A stretch of DNA of 64,000 nucleotides from Strigops habroptila (taxonomy: Eukaryota; Chordata; Aves; Psittaciformes; Psittacidae): assembly GCF_004027225.2 (NCBI RefSeq), contig NC_044278.2, forward strand, positions 93,798,743-93,862,742, in the 5' to 3' direction. The notes under the pieces were generated by a model that saw nothing but the letters and a program-made list of their open reading frames with translations, was not told the DNA's origin and did not search any database. The translations under genes were made by a program, and so were the position numbers. Shown here piece by piece: positions 1 through 12,900 of this stretch (the stretch's first letter is position 1; each line of letters opens with the position of its first letter).

Positions 1-1889
1 GCAGCTGCTACTTGGTTAGCTGCAGTGCCATGTTGGACAATAGACTCTATGAAGCAATTGTACCTGATCTTTATTTGGCAAGTGATCACAGGACAACAGC
101 CAACCTCACCTGTTGAGGTTGGAAAGTATTCTATAGTAGTGAACGGCCTTCTGTAGCACATTCCTGTCTGAGAATCTTTAATGGCTTTTCATTTGTTCAT
201 TCAAATAACATTAAATCCAACACTGTGACATACATAGGAATTATTATCTCTGTAGGGAGTCTCAGAAATGAGGAGAAATCAATTTCCCAGGAACTGCTGG
301 AAGATTGCAACACTTTCAGAAAATTTTGCCTGGATTACAGGTTTACATTTACTAGAATTGCCTTGCTGGGAACTCATGCTGTATAACTCTCTCGTCCACT
401 CAAAGCCCGGAACTATTCTCAGTTCTTCACCCTCAAAGCCTGGAGCTGTCCTCTGTTCCTTCACCCTTGTACACACAACAAACAAATAACATGGTCCTTT
501 TACACCCACAGAACTAGGATACGATAAAGACCTTTGGCTCTTGCCAATTCCAGAGCCCAAATCAGATTATCAGAAAACACTTATTAACAAAAAGGCTACA
601 AAATAACATTTACTGTTATTCCTGCTTCTGTTCTTTTCTCCTTGAACTCTGCACAGCAGAGTCTGTTACCAAGGTAGAAACTTCAGTCTTGGTGATTATC
701 TTTTAAAAAATAAACAAGCCTAGTTCTCTCACTCTTTCTTTGCAGATCCCGTTCTGTATCCCTAGCCTTATTCTCCCAACTCCACAGCCCTCCTGAAATG
801 CATGACAAGTAGCTGGACATGGTGCTGCAGCTGAGGCTTTACCCCTGGCAAACATGATGGAGGGACTACTTAATATGTCTTGTAGTTTTACACATGCCAA
901 TAGCATGTTGAGTGTTTATTTTTTACCAACAAAGTCATCTGACTGGGGGTCAGATTAACTCCTTCTCAGGCAGAAAGTGCAAACACCAATGATGAGAAGG
1001 CTGTGGCAGGGCAGGAAGGGGTTGGCTCCTATGTGCCACACTTGCTTTCATCAGCAGCCAATGGACATGAACAAAGTAAATGAATTATGTGACTAACAAT
1101 CATAAAAGTTTCCAAGGGACAAAGGAAACTCTCCAGTGGTTACAACTAGTTCCAAAACAACAAGGCAGTTTGAATAATGCCTATAACCATCTGGGTCACT
1201 TCATTAACCATTCATCACTAAGCAAAATTGTCTTCATCACTGCAGAAACCAGAAGAGAAAGTATTTTCCATTGTAAGTAGCAGTGGAAAAGGTCAAACAA
1301 GAATCAATGCACAAAAAGCAGAGTTCTCTGGTAGAATTGTTTGAGGATGGTTTTCTTTTGCTTAAAAACTGTGTGAGGAAACTCAGGAGCAGTAAGGTTA
1401 GGGGTCTGGGAACTAATTAATTAAACCTTGGCCCCGCACAGCCCAGCAGGAAAGAACTGGCCTTTGGACAAAGCTGTTGTAAGACTGCGCAACCAGTAGC
1501 ACACCGTTAGCACATGCATGGTTCAAAGACATGTGAAAAGATGCTGAGCACCAAAGTCAACTGCTGACATGGCACTGATGTCAGGCTCAAGGCAGCCTGC
1601 CAGGAATAGTCTATTGGCTGTTGTTAAAAGCATTACGTATGTCGTAGTATGAATCTGGCTGGAAAGACAAAAGGTTGTTCAGAGGACCCATCCAAAAGTC
1701 ACTAGAAGTAACAAAAGTTAGCCTGATTTCCTTTGTATTCAGAAGTACGGGGCTAAGTACTAACAGGTACTTATAAAACGTGATCAGGCGGAAGCTGTAA
1801 TGCGGGACCAGGAACTGGTTTGCATCAGAGATAATACAAACCGGCTGCCTGCAGAAGGAGCTGGCCAAACTGCAGGAACAACTTAAGGT

Positions 1890-2700
1890 CAAACTGGAAC
1901 TAAAATCCTTCTTAAAGGGAGACAGAAATTTGGGAAGTCAGGAAACACAAGTGGTTGTCCTGCAAAATCACTCAGTGTTAGAATCAGTTCAAATGATCTC
2001 TGTGCAAAAGAAAGGAGCCACTCAAAGTTTGCCCCAAATAAGAACCTCCCCGCTGGAGATACAACACTTGGAAACTACTAGGCAGTTATTGGGAGTTTCA
2101 GGAGGGGGTCTGAACTCAAGTATGGATTCTGAGCTGTGAGTTTGTGCCTACCTACCAAGAGGCCCATCTGCAAAGGTAACTTTGCCTCACTGCAACTGGA
2201 GCACGAGCTCCGTGGGCTGCCCACACCGTAACAACCAAAATGTAAAATTTCTGTGAGGTCTGTGATGGACTTGGGTGGTTGTATTTTCACTACGTGTATG
2301 GAATGTAGTGAAATGTATTTTCATTACTCGTATGATGCATTTACAGCACGCTGGGATCCAAATTTTGAAATCCTTATGTTTTATTCACAGATGCAGGTAA
2401 GGCCACAGCCAGCTACTTCATGGGAGCTGAACGCGCGTTGTCCCGTTCCTCCACCAGCCAGTAAGCTTCAATAAAGTTTCTCAGCTGCCAGTCTTGGCCT
2501 GAGATCAGTGAGGAGCAATACTGCAAGATGTTTTGACCTTTTGGGGTAAGGCATGCCATCTGGTTGCAAGGCAGCAGAGTGACAGCAGCAGCAGGGTAGA
2601 TCCTACAAGCACGTCTGGCAGCTCTTTGGTCAGAAAGGGAAAGTGCTGAGTTGCCAGAATAGACTGCTTTTGGAGGCAGAGAAGGAACTAACTTCAACTA
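1890..2700 (+). repeat. Possible old LTR-like segment (uncertain)
   Basis: An AATAAA hexamer at 2470-2475 sits in a context like an LTR R region, followed by G/T-rich sequence. Upstream are several short open stretches without conserved motifs. I could not define TG...CA ends or a target-site duplication, and I see no paired LTR in the window. It may equally be ordinary unique DNA, so this is a pointer rather than a firm annotation. Confidence 0.15.
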
Positions 2701-2965
2701 CTTCAGAGGGAGTCCTGGGCTCTGACCCAAGGGAACTGACACGTTGTCCACTCACCTAGTGTGGGTGGACTGGTCACTGACACCCGTACTGTGGCTGAGA
2801 CCTGCCCTTTTGGGTAGCGCCTGTGCCACTGCTGGTGCCCTGCACAGCACACCCTGAGCTTTCTGGAAGGGTACTGGATATGTATTTACAAGGCAATATA
2901 AAGCTCAGTGCATAATTTCAGCATTGGCAATGCAAAGAAATTGTAAAGAATTGCATAAAGCTGCA

Positions 2966-3021
2966 TAATTGGACTAGATGACCTTTGAAAGTCCCTTCCC
3001 ACCCAAATATTCTATGATAGT
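2966..3021 (+). repeat. CR1 LINE, 3' end fragment
   Basis: The stretch has the terminal CR1 pattern: 'ggactagatgacc', then a C-rich 'ttcccaccca', then 'attctatgat'. Only the last 55 or so bases remain, consistent with the usual severe 5' truncation of CR1. It runs straight into a long A tract. Confidence 0.7.
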
Positions 3022-3045
3022 AAAAAAAAAAAAAAAAAAAAAAAA
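3022..3045 (+). repeat. Poly(A) tract of 24
   Basis: An uninterrupted run of 24 A directly follows the CR1 3' end. CR1 normally ends in short octamer repeats rather than poly(A), so the tract is probably secondary expansion or belongs to another insertion. Confidence 0.9.
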
Positions 3046-3529
3046 TCACTTGTGGAACTATATTGTCAAAAATATTTAACCGGGTATTTTAAAGAGCAAA
3101 CCCACCCTGCCCCTTTGTGTTCCTTCTCAGAGCAGATATCAAAGTTTCCCGTAGCAGTTTAAGGAAGCTTAACCCAGATACAGCTGTGGTGTCGCTAGGC
3201 ACTGCAAACCTAGAGACAAAATCTAAACGCAACTGTAAACCTAGGGACAGAATAATGTCGTTATAGTTAATGATGAGGAGGAACCCCGAGGGGTGAGCAG
3301 CCTGTTCACTAACCGAGGAGGACTGCAATGCCTGACATTCCTAGCACAGTCCCCCGGGGCGACATTGCTAGTGGAAAATACCATACTGTCCCAGCCAGCC
3401 ACAGGTGTCCCAAAGCCAGCAGCGAAGGGCGGCTCCTGACGGGAAAGACAGGGACAATTTCTACCCCCTTTCCCCAGTTTACTACAGGCTCGACATCGCC
3501 CTTAAACCAATTCCCCCTCCGCGGGCCCT

Positions 3530-3760
3530 TTAAATCCACCCCTGCCACACACCCCCTTCTCCGGCTTTCGCCGGCTCGTCCCCTCAGGCGAGCCCGCCCC
3601 GACGGCCGGGCGGGGCGGGGCCGGGCTGGGCCCCGCGCTCCCCAACCGCCGCCCTGCCTGAAGGGAGCGGGGCAGGGCAGCGGTTTATAACCGGCAGCGG
3701 CGGGGCGGCGGCCGTTGGCACACCGGGACACGGGCAGGGCAGGCCCTGGCGGTGAGTGGG
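3530..3760 (+). promoter_or_regulatory. CpG-rich promoter of SLC25A30
   Basis: A GC- and CpG-dense block ends at the first splice donor of SLC25A30. It has Sp1-type GC boxes around 3608-3622 ('ggcggggcgggg') and a TATA-like TTTATAA at 3684-3690. That would place transcription start at about 3712-3720. Promoter function is inferred from composition and position. Confidence 0.7.
3715..3751 (+). other. SLC25A30: SLC25A30 exon 1, non-coding (5' UTR)
   Basis: The donor 'g|gtgagt' at 3751/3752 lies about 60 bases downstream of the TATA-like element, and the next usable acceptor leads to the exon with the start codon. The 5' edge is an estimate from the TATA position. The resulting first intron is about 3.2 kb. 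Confidence 0.55.
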
Positions 3761-4879
3761 GCGGGGGCAGCTACTGGCCTTTCAGGTTGCGGGTGATGGT
3801 AGGGAGTCACCTCTCGGCCGGCCGGGTGCAGGTGTTTCTCAGTGAGCTTCACCTAGTGCTGCCTCTGAAGGAGGGCGAAGGTTTGCTGAGCTTTGCTCGG
3901 CACCCTCCAGAGCCTTCCACCCCCGAGTAGGGACATGCCGCTTCCTTTTCTTTCCCTTGTTTTCCCCTCCTGATCCCGTTCATTTCGAGGCGAAGGTGTG
4001 CTTTGTTCTGTAGGCGGTCGTTGCCGAAAGGTTGTTTGGTCGGTGCAGTGGTTATTGCCTCCTCCCTTCGCCCCTTCACAGGTGTCGTTGTGTCACTGCT
4101 CCAGCTGTTTAAAATAGGCTGGCGGTGCTGCTCAGGGAGGCACTGCTGCCGGGCATCCCTTTAGTTGGGAAGGGCTTTCACTAGCTTCCCTACTTGTAAA
4201 ACAGCTGCTATTTTGCAGGGACTTGCCCCGATGGCTGCTAGCTTTAGCCCTAGCCTTTTTCTTTCTGATCATACTTCACTGCTTGAATAAGAACTCTGAG
4301 CTGTGTGGCTGCAGTTAAATCTATGCAGTTAAAAAGTATTGCTTAGATAACTGTGTTGCATGTGTGAGCTTCTATTACAGGTAATAGTTTTTTAGGACTA
4401 ACAGTTCATTAGTGTAAGCCTTCTGTAACAGTCAAATCCATTTTAAATAGCTAAAACTACTGTAAGCTAGAGTATACTGTGGGCTTAGTATGCTAGCAAT
4501 ATGTTTAACTAATGAAGAATTTGATATGTGTCTTTTAAAGTCTGTTTCCTAACAGGGAAATATCTAAATATTTGTCCTAACTGATTCATTCTTTTATGGA
4601 ACTTTGGCTTTTGATTTTTATTTCAGTTACATTGCCAGTTAAGAGCAATCAAACTTGCTTCTAACTTTTGCAGTGTGTGGATGAATCTGTATTAATTTAA
4701 CCCAGTGTCCATTAGGGAGAGTACCTCCTCTGTCATCTTCCTGATGTTCAGGGAACAACTTTGATAAAACTGGAGACCTCACTATAATGAGGGCTAACTT
4801 CTGTTTGCCACTCATCTGATACTTTTATCAGAGTAGGGAAGAAATTCTGAGTAAGAAGCAAAACAAGAATTCAGAAAAG

Positions 4880-5092
4880 AATAAGGAAGAAGTTCTTTAC
4901 TGTGAGGTGGTGAGGCACTGGAACAGGTTGCCCAAAGAAGTGGTAAATGCTCCATCTCTGCCAGTGTTCAAGGCCAGGTTGGACAGCATTGGGTGACATG
5001 GTCTAGTGTGAGGCATCCCTGCCCATGGCAGGGGGATTGGAACTAGATGATCTTAAGGTCGTTTCCAACCCAAACTATTCTGTGATAGTATG
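4880..5092 (+). repeat. CR1 LINE fragment, sense, SLC25A30 intron 1
   Basis: Contains 'ggaacaggttgccca', 'agtgttcaaggccaggttgg', 'tgcccatggcaggg' and ends near 'ttctgtgatagta'. It is a 5'-truncated element in the same direction as the host gene. Confidence 0.9.
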
Positions 5093-5928
5093 AAAATGAG
5101 ACAGCTGAGGTGAAAGGGCAAAATTGCTTGCTGGTGTAAGGTTTTTGAGAGATATATATATTTAGATAAGCTCTGCCACTCTGCTTTTATTTCTTCATAT
5201 AAGTATGTAAAGTTAGAAGGGGGGATGGCAGGGTAGAAGTGGAAAGCCTCATATCCTTAGTTTGGCCTAAACAGCAGGAGAGGAGGTTAGTAAGCCTTTC
5301 AGAGGCACAAACCTCAGCAGTGCTATGTAAGGCCCTCACATTGGGATGCATCAAAGGAACAGTGTGCTGTAAGATTTCTGCATTAGGGTGTCCTACACAT
5401 GTATTGGAACTTCAGCCAGCATTAGTAGTTCTGTGTACAAATGGGAAACTTTATTTGGCGATGTTTGCACACTTCTACATCATGTCAGTGCCCCAGAATT
5501 ACATAGAAAAACTGGGTAGCCTTCGTTGCCTAGGCAGAGTGAAATAAAAATGCAGATATGTGTATTAATTTTAGCAATGTTACAGTGTTTGTGATAGATG
5601 GAAACTTGTTAATGTGTTGAGGGACAAAGCTAATTGTATTTTCAATTTTGACAAGTTTCTCCAGAGCAAAGATCACATGTATGGCTGATAGTGGGGAAAC
5701 TGAGCTTGGCTGTGTCGCTGTTAATTAAGTGATCTGCCATTTATCATGACAGAGCAGGAATACAAGGAACTTGGAGCTGGAAGTGGCCTCCCTCTGGCAC
5801 AGTGTCATACCCGTGTGGCTCTGATGCTTTTGTATTGAAAAGCTGGCATAATCTAAGCCTGTAGCTCCTGATCTTTGTGCTGTGCAGTTCTTGGCAACGT
5901 AGTGGGTGTCCTTACTTGCCTTTTCCTC

Positions 5929-5931
<3 letters not shown>

Positions 5932-5958
<27 letters not shown>
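5932..5958. repeat. Poly(T) tract of 27
   Basis: A homopolymer in SLC25A30 intron 1. No retroelement body is obvious beside it. Confidence 0.9.
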
Positions 5959-5964
<6 letters not shown>

Positions 5965-6909
5965 GGTGCTGTTCTTGGCAGCAGCCTGAGGAATAAGGTG
6001 GTTTTCTATGTGCTTGGTGGTTGAGTATTTGAAATTGTGCTTTGAGCTGTGATGGGTTTTTTATTAATTGGCAACAAATAACTGTAGAATCCAATGTTTA
6101 GGGGAGGATATTGTAGAAGATGGGCAATGGAAAGTATTTACATTATAAGAAAGGGAAAAAGTAAGCTGTGGAGAGGCCTACTTTGTTTTCGGAAGGGCAA
6201 TCTTGTATTGGCTGCACTAGTCTGGTTTTGCAGTTATTGACTCTTTTTGAAGGCAATGGGATTATTTCAGCATCTTGAAAAGCCTGTGCCAGAGTTAATT
6301 ATGATTTGTGTCACTTTGTCAAAGTCACTTAGTTGATTTCTAAGTTAGAGCAGCCTTTTTTACTGTAAAAGGCCTTATGTACCTGACTACACTATTTTCA
6401 TGTAATGTTCACAGGAATTAACATTGTGAACACTAGTAGCAGAAATAGGTCTTAATGGAAGCAAAGTGTTTTATGCATCCTTATTTTCTGACCAACTGTA
6501 GCAGCTCAGCTCATGTTAATGTTGATATCAGGAAAAGAGGAACAAAAGTTTAGTAATTGTTGTAAAATTTCATTTGATTGCAGGATTTAGTCCAGCTAAT
6601 TCAGTTTGGTAAGAGTTGTTGGAGGTTATTCACTGCGGTGCTCCTTAAGGTCATGTCTGGGAGACAAACTACTTTAACCTTTCATGGTGAGGATAGTGGT
6701 GGCCCAAATACAAGGTAGAGACATTGATTTGTGCCTAGATGCCTTTTGTGTGGTAATTACTGACTACTGATTATAAAAGGTAGTAAATGCTTTTATCCTT
6801 GATGTGCTTGGAAGGTTCATCTTAAATGGACACGACACAAAACTTTATTAAATGTTAGCATATATATTTATATAACATGTACTTACAGAAGCATTGTCTT
6901 ATTTTGCAG

Positions 6910-6988
6910 AAAGAATAATCAATAATGTCTGCACTAAACTGGAAGCCCTTTATCTATGGAGGTTTAGCATCAATCACTGCAGAATGTG
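6910..6988 (+). other. SLC25A30: SLC25A30 exon 2 (start codon exon)
   Basis: Acceptor 'attttgcag' leads into 15 bases of 5' UTR, then the ATG at 6925. It encodes residues 1-21 plus one base and ends at donor 'gtaagc'. Confidence 0.95.
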
Positions 6989-9900
6989 GTAAGCTTTTCT
7001 CGTAACTGTTTAGATAATTTCCAGTACTCAGTCTCTTTTAAAAAAACAAGCTTGGTTCCATGGTATCAGTAGTATATGGTAGTCTAAAGCACAGGAGGCT
7101 TTTTCCTTAATACTGACTAAGGAGTTGCTCAGGACTTTGTTAGTGTCAGAACATTTCTGTCTGTAAACTCTCATCCCTTGTGAGTCTTGTTTTTATACAG
7201 ACTTTGCCTTTGCATTCTATTATTTGGTGTTTGATCTGTTCCTGGACAGTGGTCATAAGTATACCCAGCTTTTGTGTTGCTGGAGTAGGCAAGTTAAGCT
7301 CTTAGCTTGTAAAATTTTTCTCTTAGCTTTTCTGAGTATGTTGCAGTTGAAATTCCCTTTTCTTGACTGTGAGTGGCTGATTAGATTGGAATACCTAAAT
7401 TCAGTTAGTGAGCATCATAGAATAATTGATATGGTGAGGCAGTGCATCGGATGTCTTGGTGTCTACTCTAAAGACAAACCTAAAATACCAACATCCTTTC
7501 AAAGTCTTACCTGAATTGCATGTACATGAAAATAAAGCAAGTCTGGTTTTTCATAATAGAAGAACACAGCCTGACATGTGGTGGGCTTGCATGTGAAATT
7601 TATCTAATAAATAGGTGTTGTATATTAAAAATACTATTTTGTTTTCCTTTTCTATGTTCTTTTATGAATAATGTTCAAACTTGAGTTTGAAGTGTCTCTT
7701 ACTTGACTTGGCTGAATGTGGCCAGTGATGGCGAGAGCTTTGTGAGGGAGACAAGCAATTCATAAAAAGCCTTGCTTGTCTGGTAAACCTCATTAGAACA
7801 GATGTAGTTAATCCTGACTCCTATTAGTGTTTAGATGAATATTGAATGTTGAAGTGGTCTCTGTCCTAAAGATAAGTTTTAGAGGAATAGGCTTCTAAGC
7901 CCTTTCATGAGGGAGCATGGAGAGTATGAACTTGACATAGCAGTAGGCTACAGGAAAGCAGTGACAGAAATGGCTACTGCTGCTGTTGCTTTTTTAGATT
8001 CCAGGCTAGAATCTGTATAGCTTGTCCTATGGAATTTATTTCTTGGCCTTCAATTAAATGTTCTTAAAAGATGTTGGTAGAACACACATCCAAACTCTGT
8101 ACTTGATTGTGATTGCAGAGTCTGTTCAGTGTGGCTGTTTACAAGCAGACAACACCCTATTTCCTAAAAACATAATGAATGCAAAACAAACATAGGAAGC
8201 AGGTAGGGCCTCTGACAAGCTTTTAGAAGAAACAAAGTGACATAAAATGAATCACTTGCTTAAAAGAAAGTCTTGGTAAAAGAGACTTTTTTTCCTGTGG
8301 GAGTGTTTATGTATTTTAGTATATAATAAAGGTTACTGATTTTTATATCATGTTCTTTGTTGTGTTTGGTTAGGTAAGTACTTGATTAATTTTTTGATTT
8401 TTTTTCTTTGAGGTACTTTCCCCATTGATCTGACCAAAACACGTCTCCAGGTTCAAGGTCAAGTTAGTGATGCCAAATATAAAGAGATCCGCTACCGTGG
8501 AATGGTGCATGCACTAGTCAGAATATGCAGAGAAGAAGGATTGAAGGCCTTATACTCTGGGTAAAACTAACTGACTTGCAGTAATGGTTTATGAACAGTC
8601 TATTGATAAGTATGAGCTCATAGTGTGTAAATTCTTGGGTTTCAGAATTGTAAGGTATTTGGTTATCCTCAATCTGGAAGTTGAAAGTCCAAGCTTAGAT
8701 TGCTTCAATCTTTGTACTCTGCAATAGCATTTCATTTTAAAAAAACCCCAAACAAACAAACAAAACCTACTTGGGGCGGGGAGGGGTGGGGGTGGGAATA
8801 GCGAAGCATAAAGTTGTTCTATACAATGCTGCTATGCTTGTTCCATCTCATGAAAAATTGAATTAACATTTGTGTATAAATGGACATGCTTTTCTTTAAA
8901 ACGTGCAAGATGGTGGGGGAAAGATGTAATCTGCAGATTACATTTCACACAGGCTTGCCAGCTATTTTATAAATTTACAAGTTGAGGCATGCTCTAATAG
9001 TAATCCTTCCCCAGTTCATTCATGTTCTTGCAGGCTTTAGTCAAAAGAACCCAAAACCCCAAACCTTTTGTCTATAGTGAGATTAAATTGTTGATTTAAA
9101 TGGTCAGACCTTTCTCTGGTAGATATCTTCTCTTCAGTTTCCTGCTCTAAAAAGTATTTGCTCATCAGTCTTTTGCAATTTAGAGCATAAATATTATCAC
9201 TACCTATTTTTACAGGATTGCACCTGCAATGCTACGGCAAGCTTTGTATGGAACTATAAAAATAGGCACTTACCAGAGCTTAAAAAGGACATTTGTTGAA
9301 CATCCAGAAGGTGAGTGGGTTTTTTCAATTTAATTGAGGACTGATTTGCTTGAAGCTGGTTGTTTCCATTTGGTATCTTACTGTCACAGTTTGAACAAGT
9401 CTACTGATAATGGCTTTCCTTGTACCAGTTAAAGTGAACCAGCAAGGAAAATTTGTCAGAGCGGTTCTTAAGGCTTCTGTAACTGGTACTCTCTCTGGTT
9501 AAAAGAGGGGTGGCATCATCCTACCCTGATGCATCTAAAGCTTTGTAAATCTGCAGCTAAACTACTTCTTTGTTTATGGAATAGATGAAACCCTGATGAT
9601 AAATGTTCTATGTGGTGTTCTTTCGGGAGTAATCTCATCATCTATTGCCAATCCTACAGATGTCTTAAAGGTAAGTATCTAGAGTTTGCCTGTCCATTTT
9701 TGTCCTCTCCTTGAGGAAATGCAGAATCTCGTGATGAATAGAAGATCTGTAACCCTATTTATTCTCATCTCTTGACTTTTAAAAATCAGTAACATCCTGA
9801 ATTCTTGGAAGCTCCTTTTAGTCCATACTTATAATTTGGAAGTATGCACCGGGAAACTGATGGCTGGGTGGGTAGTTGGATCCATATAACATTTTCTCGG

Positions 9901-12900
9901 GGTGAAGAGAGAATAATATGGCTTAACTTTCATGCTATGTTGTGTGTGAAAGCCACACTGCGTATTTTATCTATAGTTCTTGATAATACTGTTATACTAG
10001 GATGTTGTAGAGCTCAGAAGGATTGATGGTATTTAACTTACAAAACTGTAGCATATGACTTGTATGGCTGCCTCTAATGAAAAAAAAAAAAAGAAGACTA
10101 TTTGAAGTGTGGGTACAATTAGTTATTTCCCAAAATTATGTCCATGTATCAACTTACTTGTCACCAAACTTGTTCTTGGGAGCCTGCCGTGGTAACTATC
10201 AAATACCTTCTTGGAAATCCGCAGGGTTGAAGACCATGGTTCTCACTAGCTGAAGCCTTAATCATTTTAACCTTCCATTTTAACGTGTTCCTGTGAGAAC
10301 ACTGTAAAGGACATCCTGCAGAACCCATCTGTCAGTCTAATCTAAATGGAGTAGTATGTGAGAACAGAAATAGAAGTGACTTAATGCGGCTGAGAATTAT
10401 ACCATGTACTTGTTCAAAATTAGCAGCTGCATTTGGATAGTCAGGTCAAAAGATTGCATCATACTTATGATAATGTCAGCTATTAATTTTTATTCTAAGA
10501 GAACTTGAGTTTACTAAAAAGATGTTAACTTAAAATGTCAATAAAACTGTATTAAGCTATTGTTGCAAGTTTGAAAAATATTTATATTCTGATTTATCTT
10601 CAAATGAATTGCAGATCAGAATGCAAGCCCAAGGTAGTGTCATTCAAGGAGGAATGATGGGCAACTTCATACAGATCTACCAAAACGAAGGCACTAAAGG
10701 CTTATGGAAGGCAAGTTTGTTGGACTGTATTCTACATTTTGAGCACATGTTCTTGCTCAACTGAATTTCATGTACTTCTGCAGTATTCTCAGTTAAAATA
10801 TGGAGAAGCTAATATGGATGTAGTTTGTCAGGACAACTGCATTGCTGGTGTCTTGGTATGTTTTGACAGAGGGTTACTGCCAGTCTTGTGTTCAAGGATT
10901 AGCCAGTTACTAAAGGGGAGATAAAAGGAGGCATAAATTAGGGTGACTGGCTCCAGGACTAGTTTAGCAATCCTTTGCAAGACACCTCTCAATCTGTATG
11001 CTCTGCTTTTTTTAAAACACACTAAACAATATTTGGAAATGAAGGCACTAATGAACGCCCCCTCTAGCTCAGGATTTCTTGTAGTCAGTCTTGTAGGTTG
11101 TCTCTTATGCCAATTACAGCCAGTGAGTGTATAACAACTGAAGATCCAAAATGGACAATTGTTCTGAAACAGCTGAAAAATAGAAATGTTTTTCTATTAG
11201 TGTGCTTTTCTCTGCAGAGTTTCTTGATCTCCATTTTTCTGTTCATATTCCTTATTTTGCCAGTTTTTCAGTTAGCATTAAGGGACACAGTATCATCCCG
11301 TTATTGAGGTCATAGCTTGCTGTTGATCTAAGAATTTGGAGGTTAAGCAGAGATGGAGTAGCATAAAGAAACTGAAATTGCCATGCAGTGTGGATGCTGG
11401 AGAGGGACTCTTCATCAGAGACTGTAGTGATAGGGCAAGGGTGATGGGTTCAAACGCCAACAGGGGAAATTCCGGTTAGATATAAGGAAGCTCTTTACTG
11501 TGAGGGTGGTGAGGCACTGGAACAGGTTGCCCAGGAAAGTGGTAAATGCTCCATCCCTGCCAGTGTTCAAGGCCAGGTTGGATGGAGCCTTGGGTGACAC
11601 GGTCTAGTGTGAGGCATCCCTGCCCATGGCAGGGGTTTTGGAACTAGATGATCTTAAGGTCGTTTCCAACCCTAACCATTCTGTGATTCTAAGTGTTCTA
11701 TCTATTAGTTTGAATTTTTGGTTTTTTGGAGCACATACATCTGAGACTTGTGCTAATTAGCCTTATTTGTATTCACAGTGTTCTTAACACATTCATGGTG
11801 TGTTGCTTTGTATTATGAGAGTGTCCTGGTTTTGGCTGGGATAGTTTTCTTCCTAGCAGCTGGTACAGTGCTGTGTTTTGGCTTTAGTCTGAGAGTTACA
11901 CTGATAACACATCAATTTTTTTGAGTTGCTGCTCAGTAGTATTTACCCTGATCAAGAACTTTTCAGTCTCTCATGCTTTGCCAGTGAGAAGGGGCACAAG
12001 AAGCCAGGAGGGAGCAGAGATAGGACACCTGACCCAAACTAGCCAAAGGAGTGTGCCATATCATGGGACATCATGCTCAGTATATAAACTGTGAGGAGTT
12101 GGCCAGGAGGGGCTGATTGTTGCTCAGGGGTGGGCTGGGCATCAGTCACTGGGTGGTGAGCAATTGTATTGTGCATCACTTGTCTGTCTGGGGTTTTCTT
12201 CCTCTTTCTCCTATTTCTATTATTATTAAATCATTTTACTTCAATTATTAAATTGTTCTCATCTCAACCCATGGGTTTTACCTTTTTCTGAGTCTCCTCT
12301 CCATCCCACCAGAGGCCAGGGGAAGCGGGTGAGCAGCTGCGTGGTACTTTAGTTGCAGGCTGGGATTAAACCCTGACAAAAAGCTAGGGTTTGCTGCTGG
12401 TGCACAAAGCTAATTTTAAACTTCAGGTGTATCTTTTCTTTTGCCAGGGAGTATCATTGACAGCACAGAGAGCTGCTGTTGTTGTTGGAGTGGAACTGCC
12501 AGTGTATGACCTTATCAAGAAGCACATAATTATGTCTGGATTTATGGGAGATACAGTATATACTCACTTCCTGTAAGTTTGCATAACTAACTGTTTGCAG
12601 AGCTCATCATTGATTAGGTCTCATTATGGGGGGGGTCAGTATTTTGATTTTTGTCATCTATAAATTTAAAAATATATTTAAATATACTTTTGATGTGTTT
12701 ATACTTTTTAATGCAGTAGCATCTGAAATGGTAGCATATAGCATGGTACTTAATTTTATTTAGGATTTGGATTAACTTCCTTTTGAATATGGAATTTTTT
12801 GTGGGTGGTCCAAATCATTCAGCTGTGCAAATTGAAGTTAGAGGAGAGTTCCAATCAAATATTTGCTATTCTCAAAGGCACAAACATCTGTTCAAGTGTA

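Larger units (their letters stand above)
1..3640. other. Upstream intergenic region, no gene recognised
   Basis: No open frame here resembles a known protein. The longest ones are under 100 codons and overlap each other on opposite strands. The stretch holds a CR1 3' end with an A tract near 3.0 kb and a possible LTR-like segment at about 1.9-2.7 kb, both listed separately. I looked for exons of TPT1, the mammalian neighbour of SLC25A30, and saw none. Confidence 0.6.

Noticed and set aside
1930-2139. 69-codon frame, Gln/Ser-rich
   Set aside because: There is no recognisable motif, and overlapping frames exist on the other strand.
3089-3328. 79-codon minus frame upstream of SLC25A30
   Set aside because: Short, no conserved motif, no splice context; likely chance.
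3309-3731. 140-codon minus frame and 120-codon plus frame over the SLC25A30 promoter
   Set aside because: Both are open only because the region is GC-rich; they mirror each other, are Pro/Arg/Gly-rich and contain no domain.
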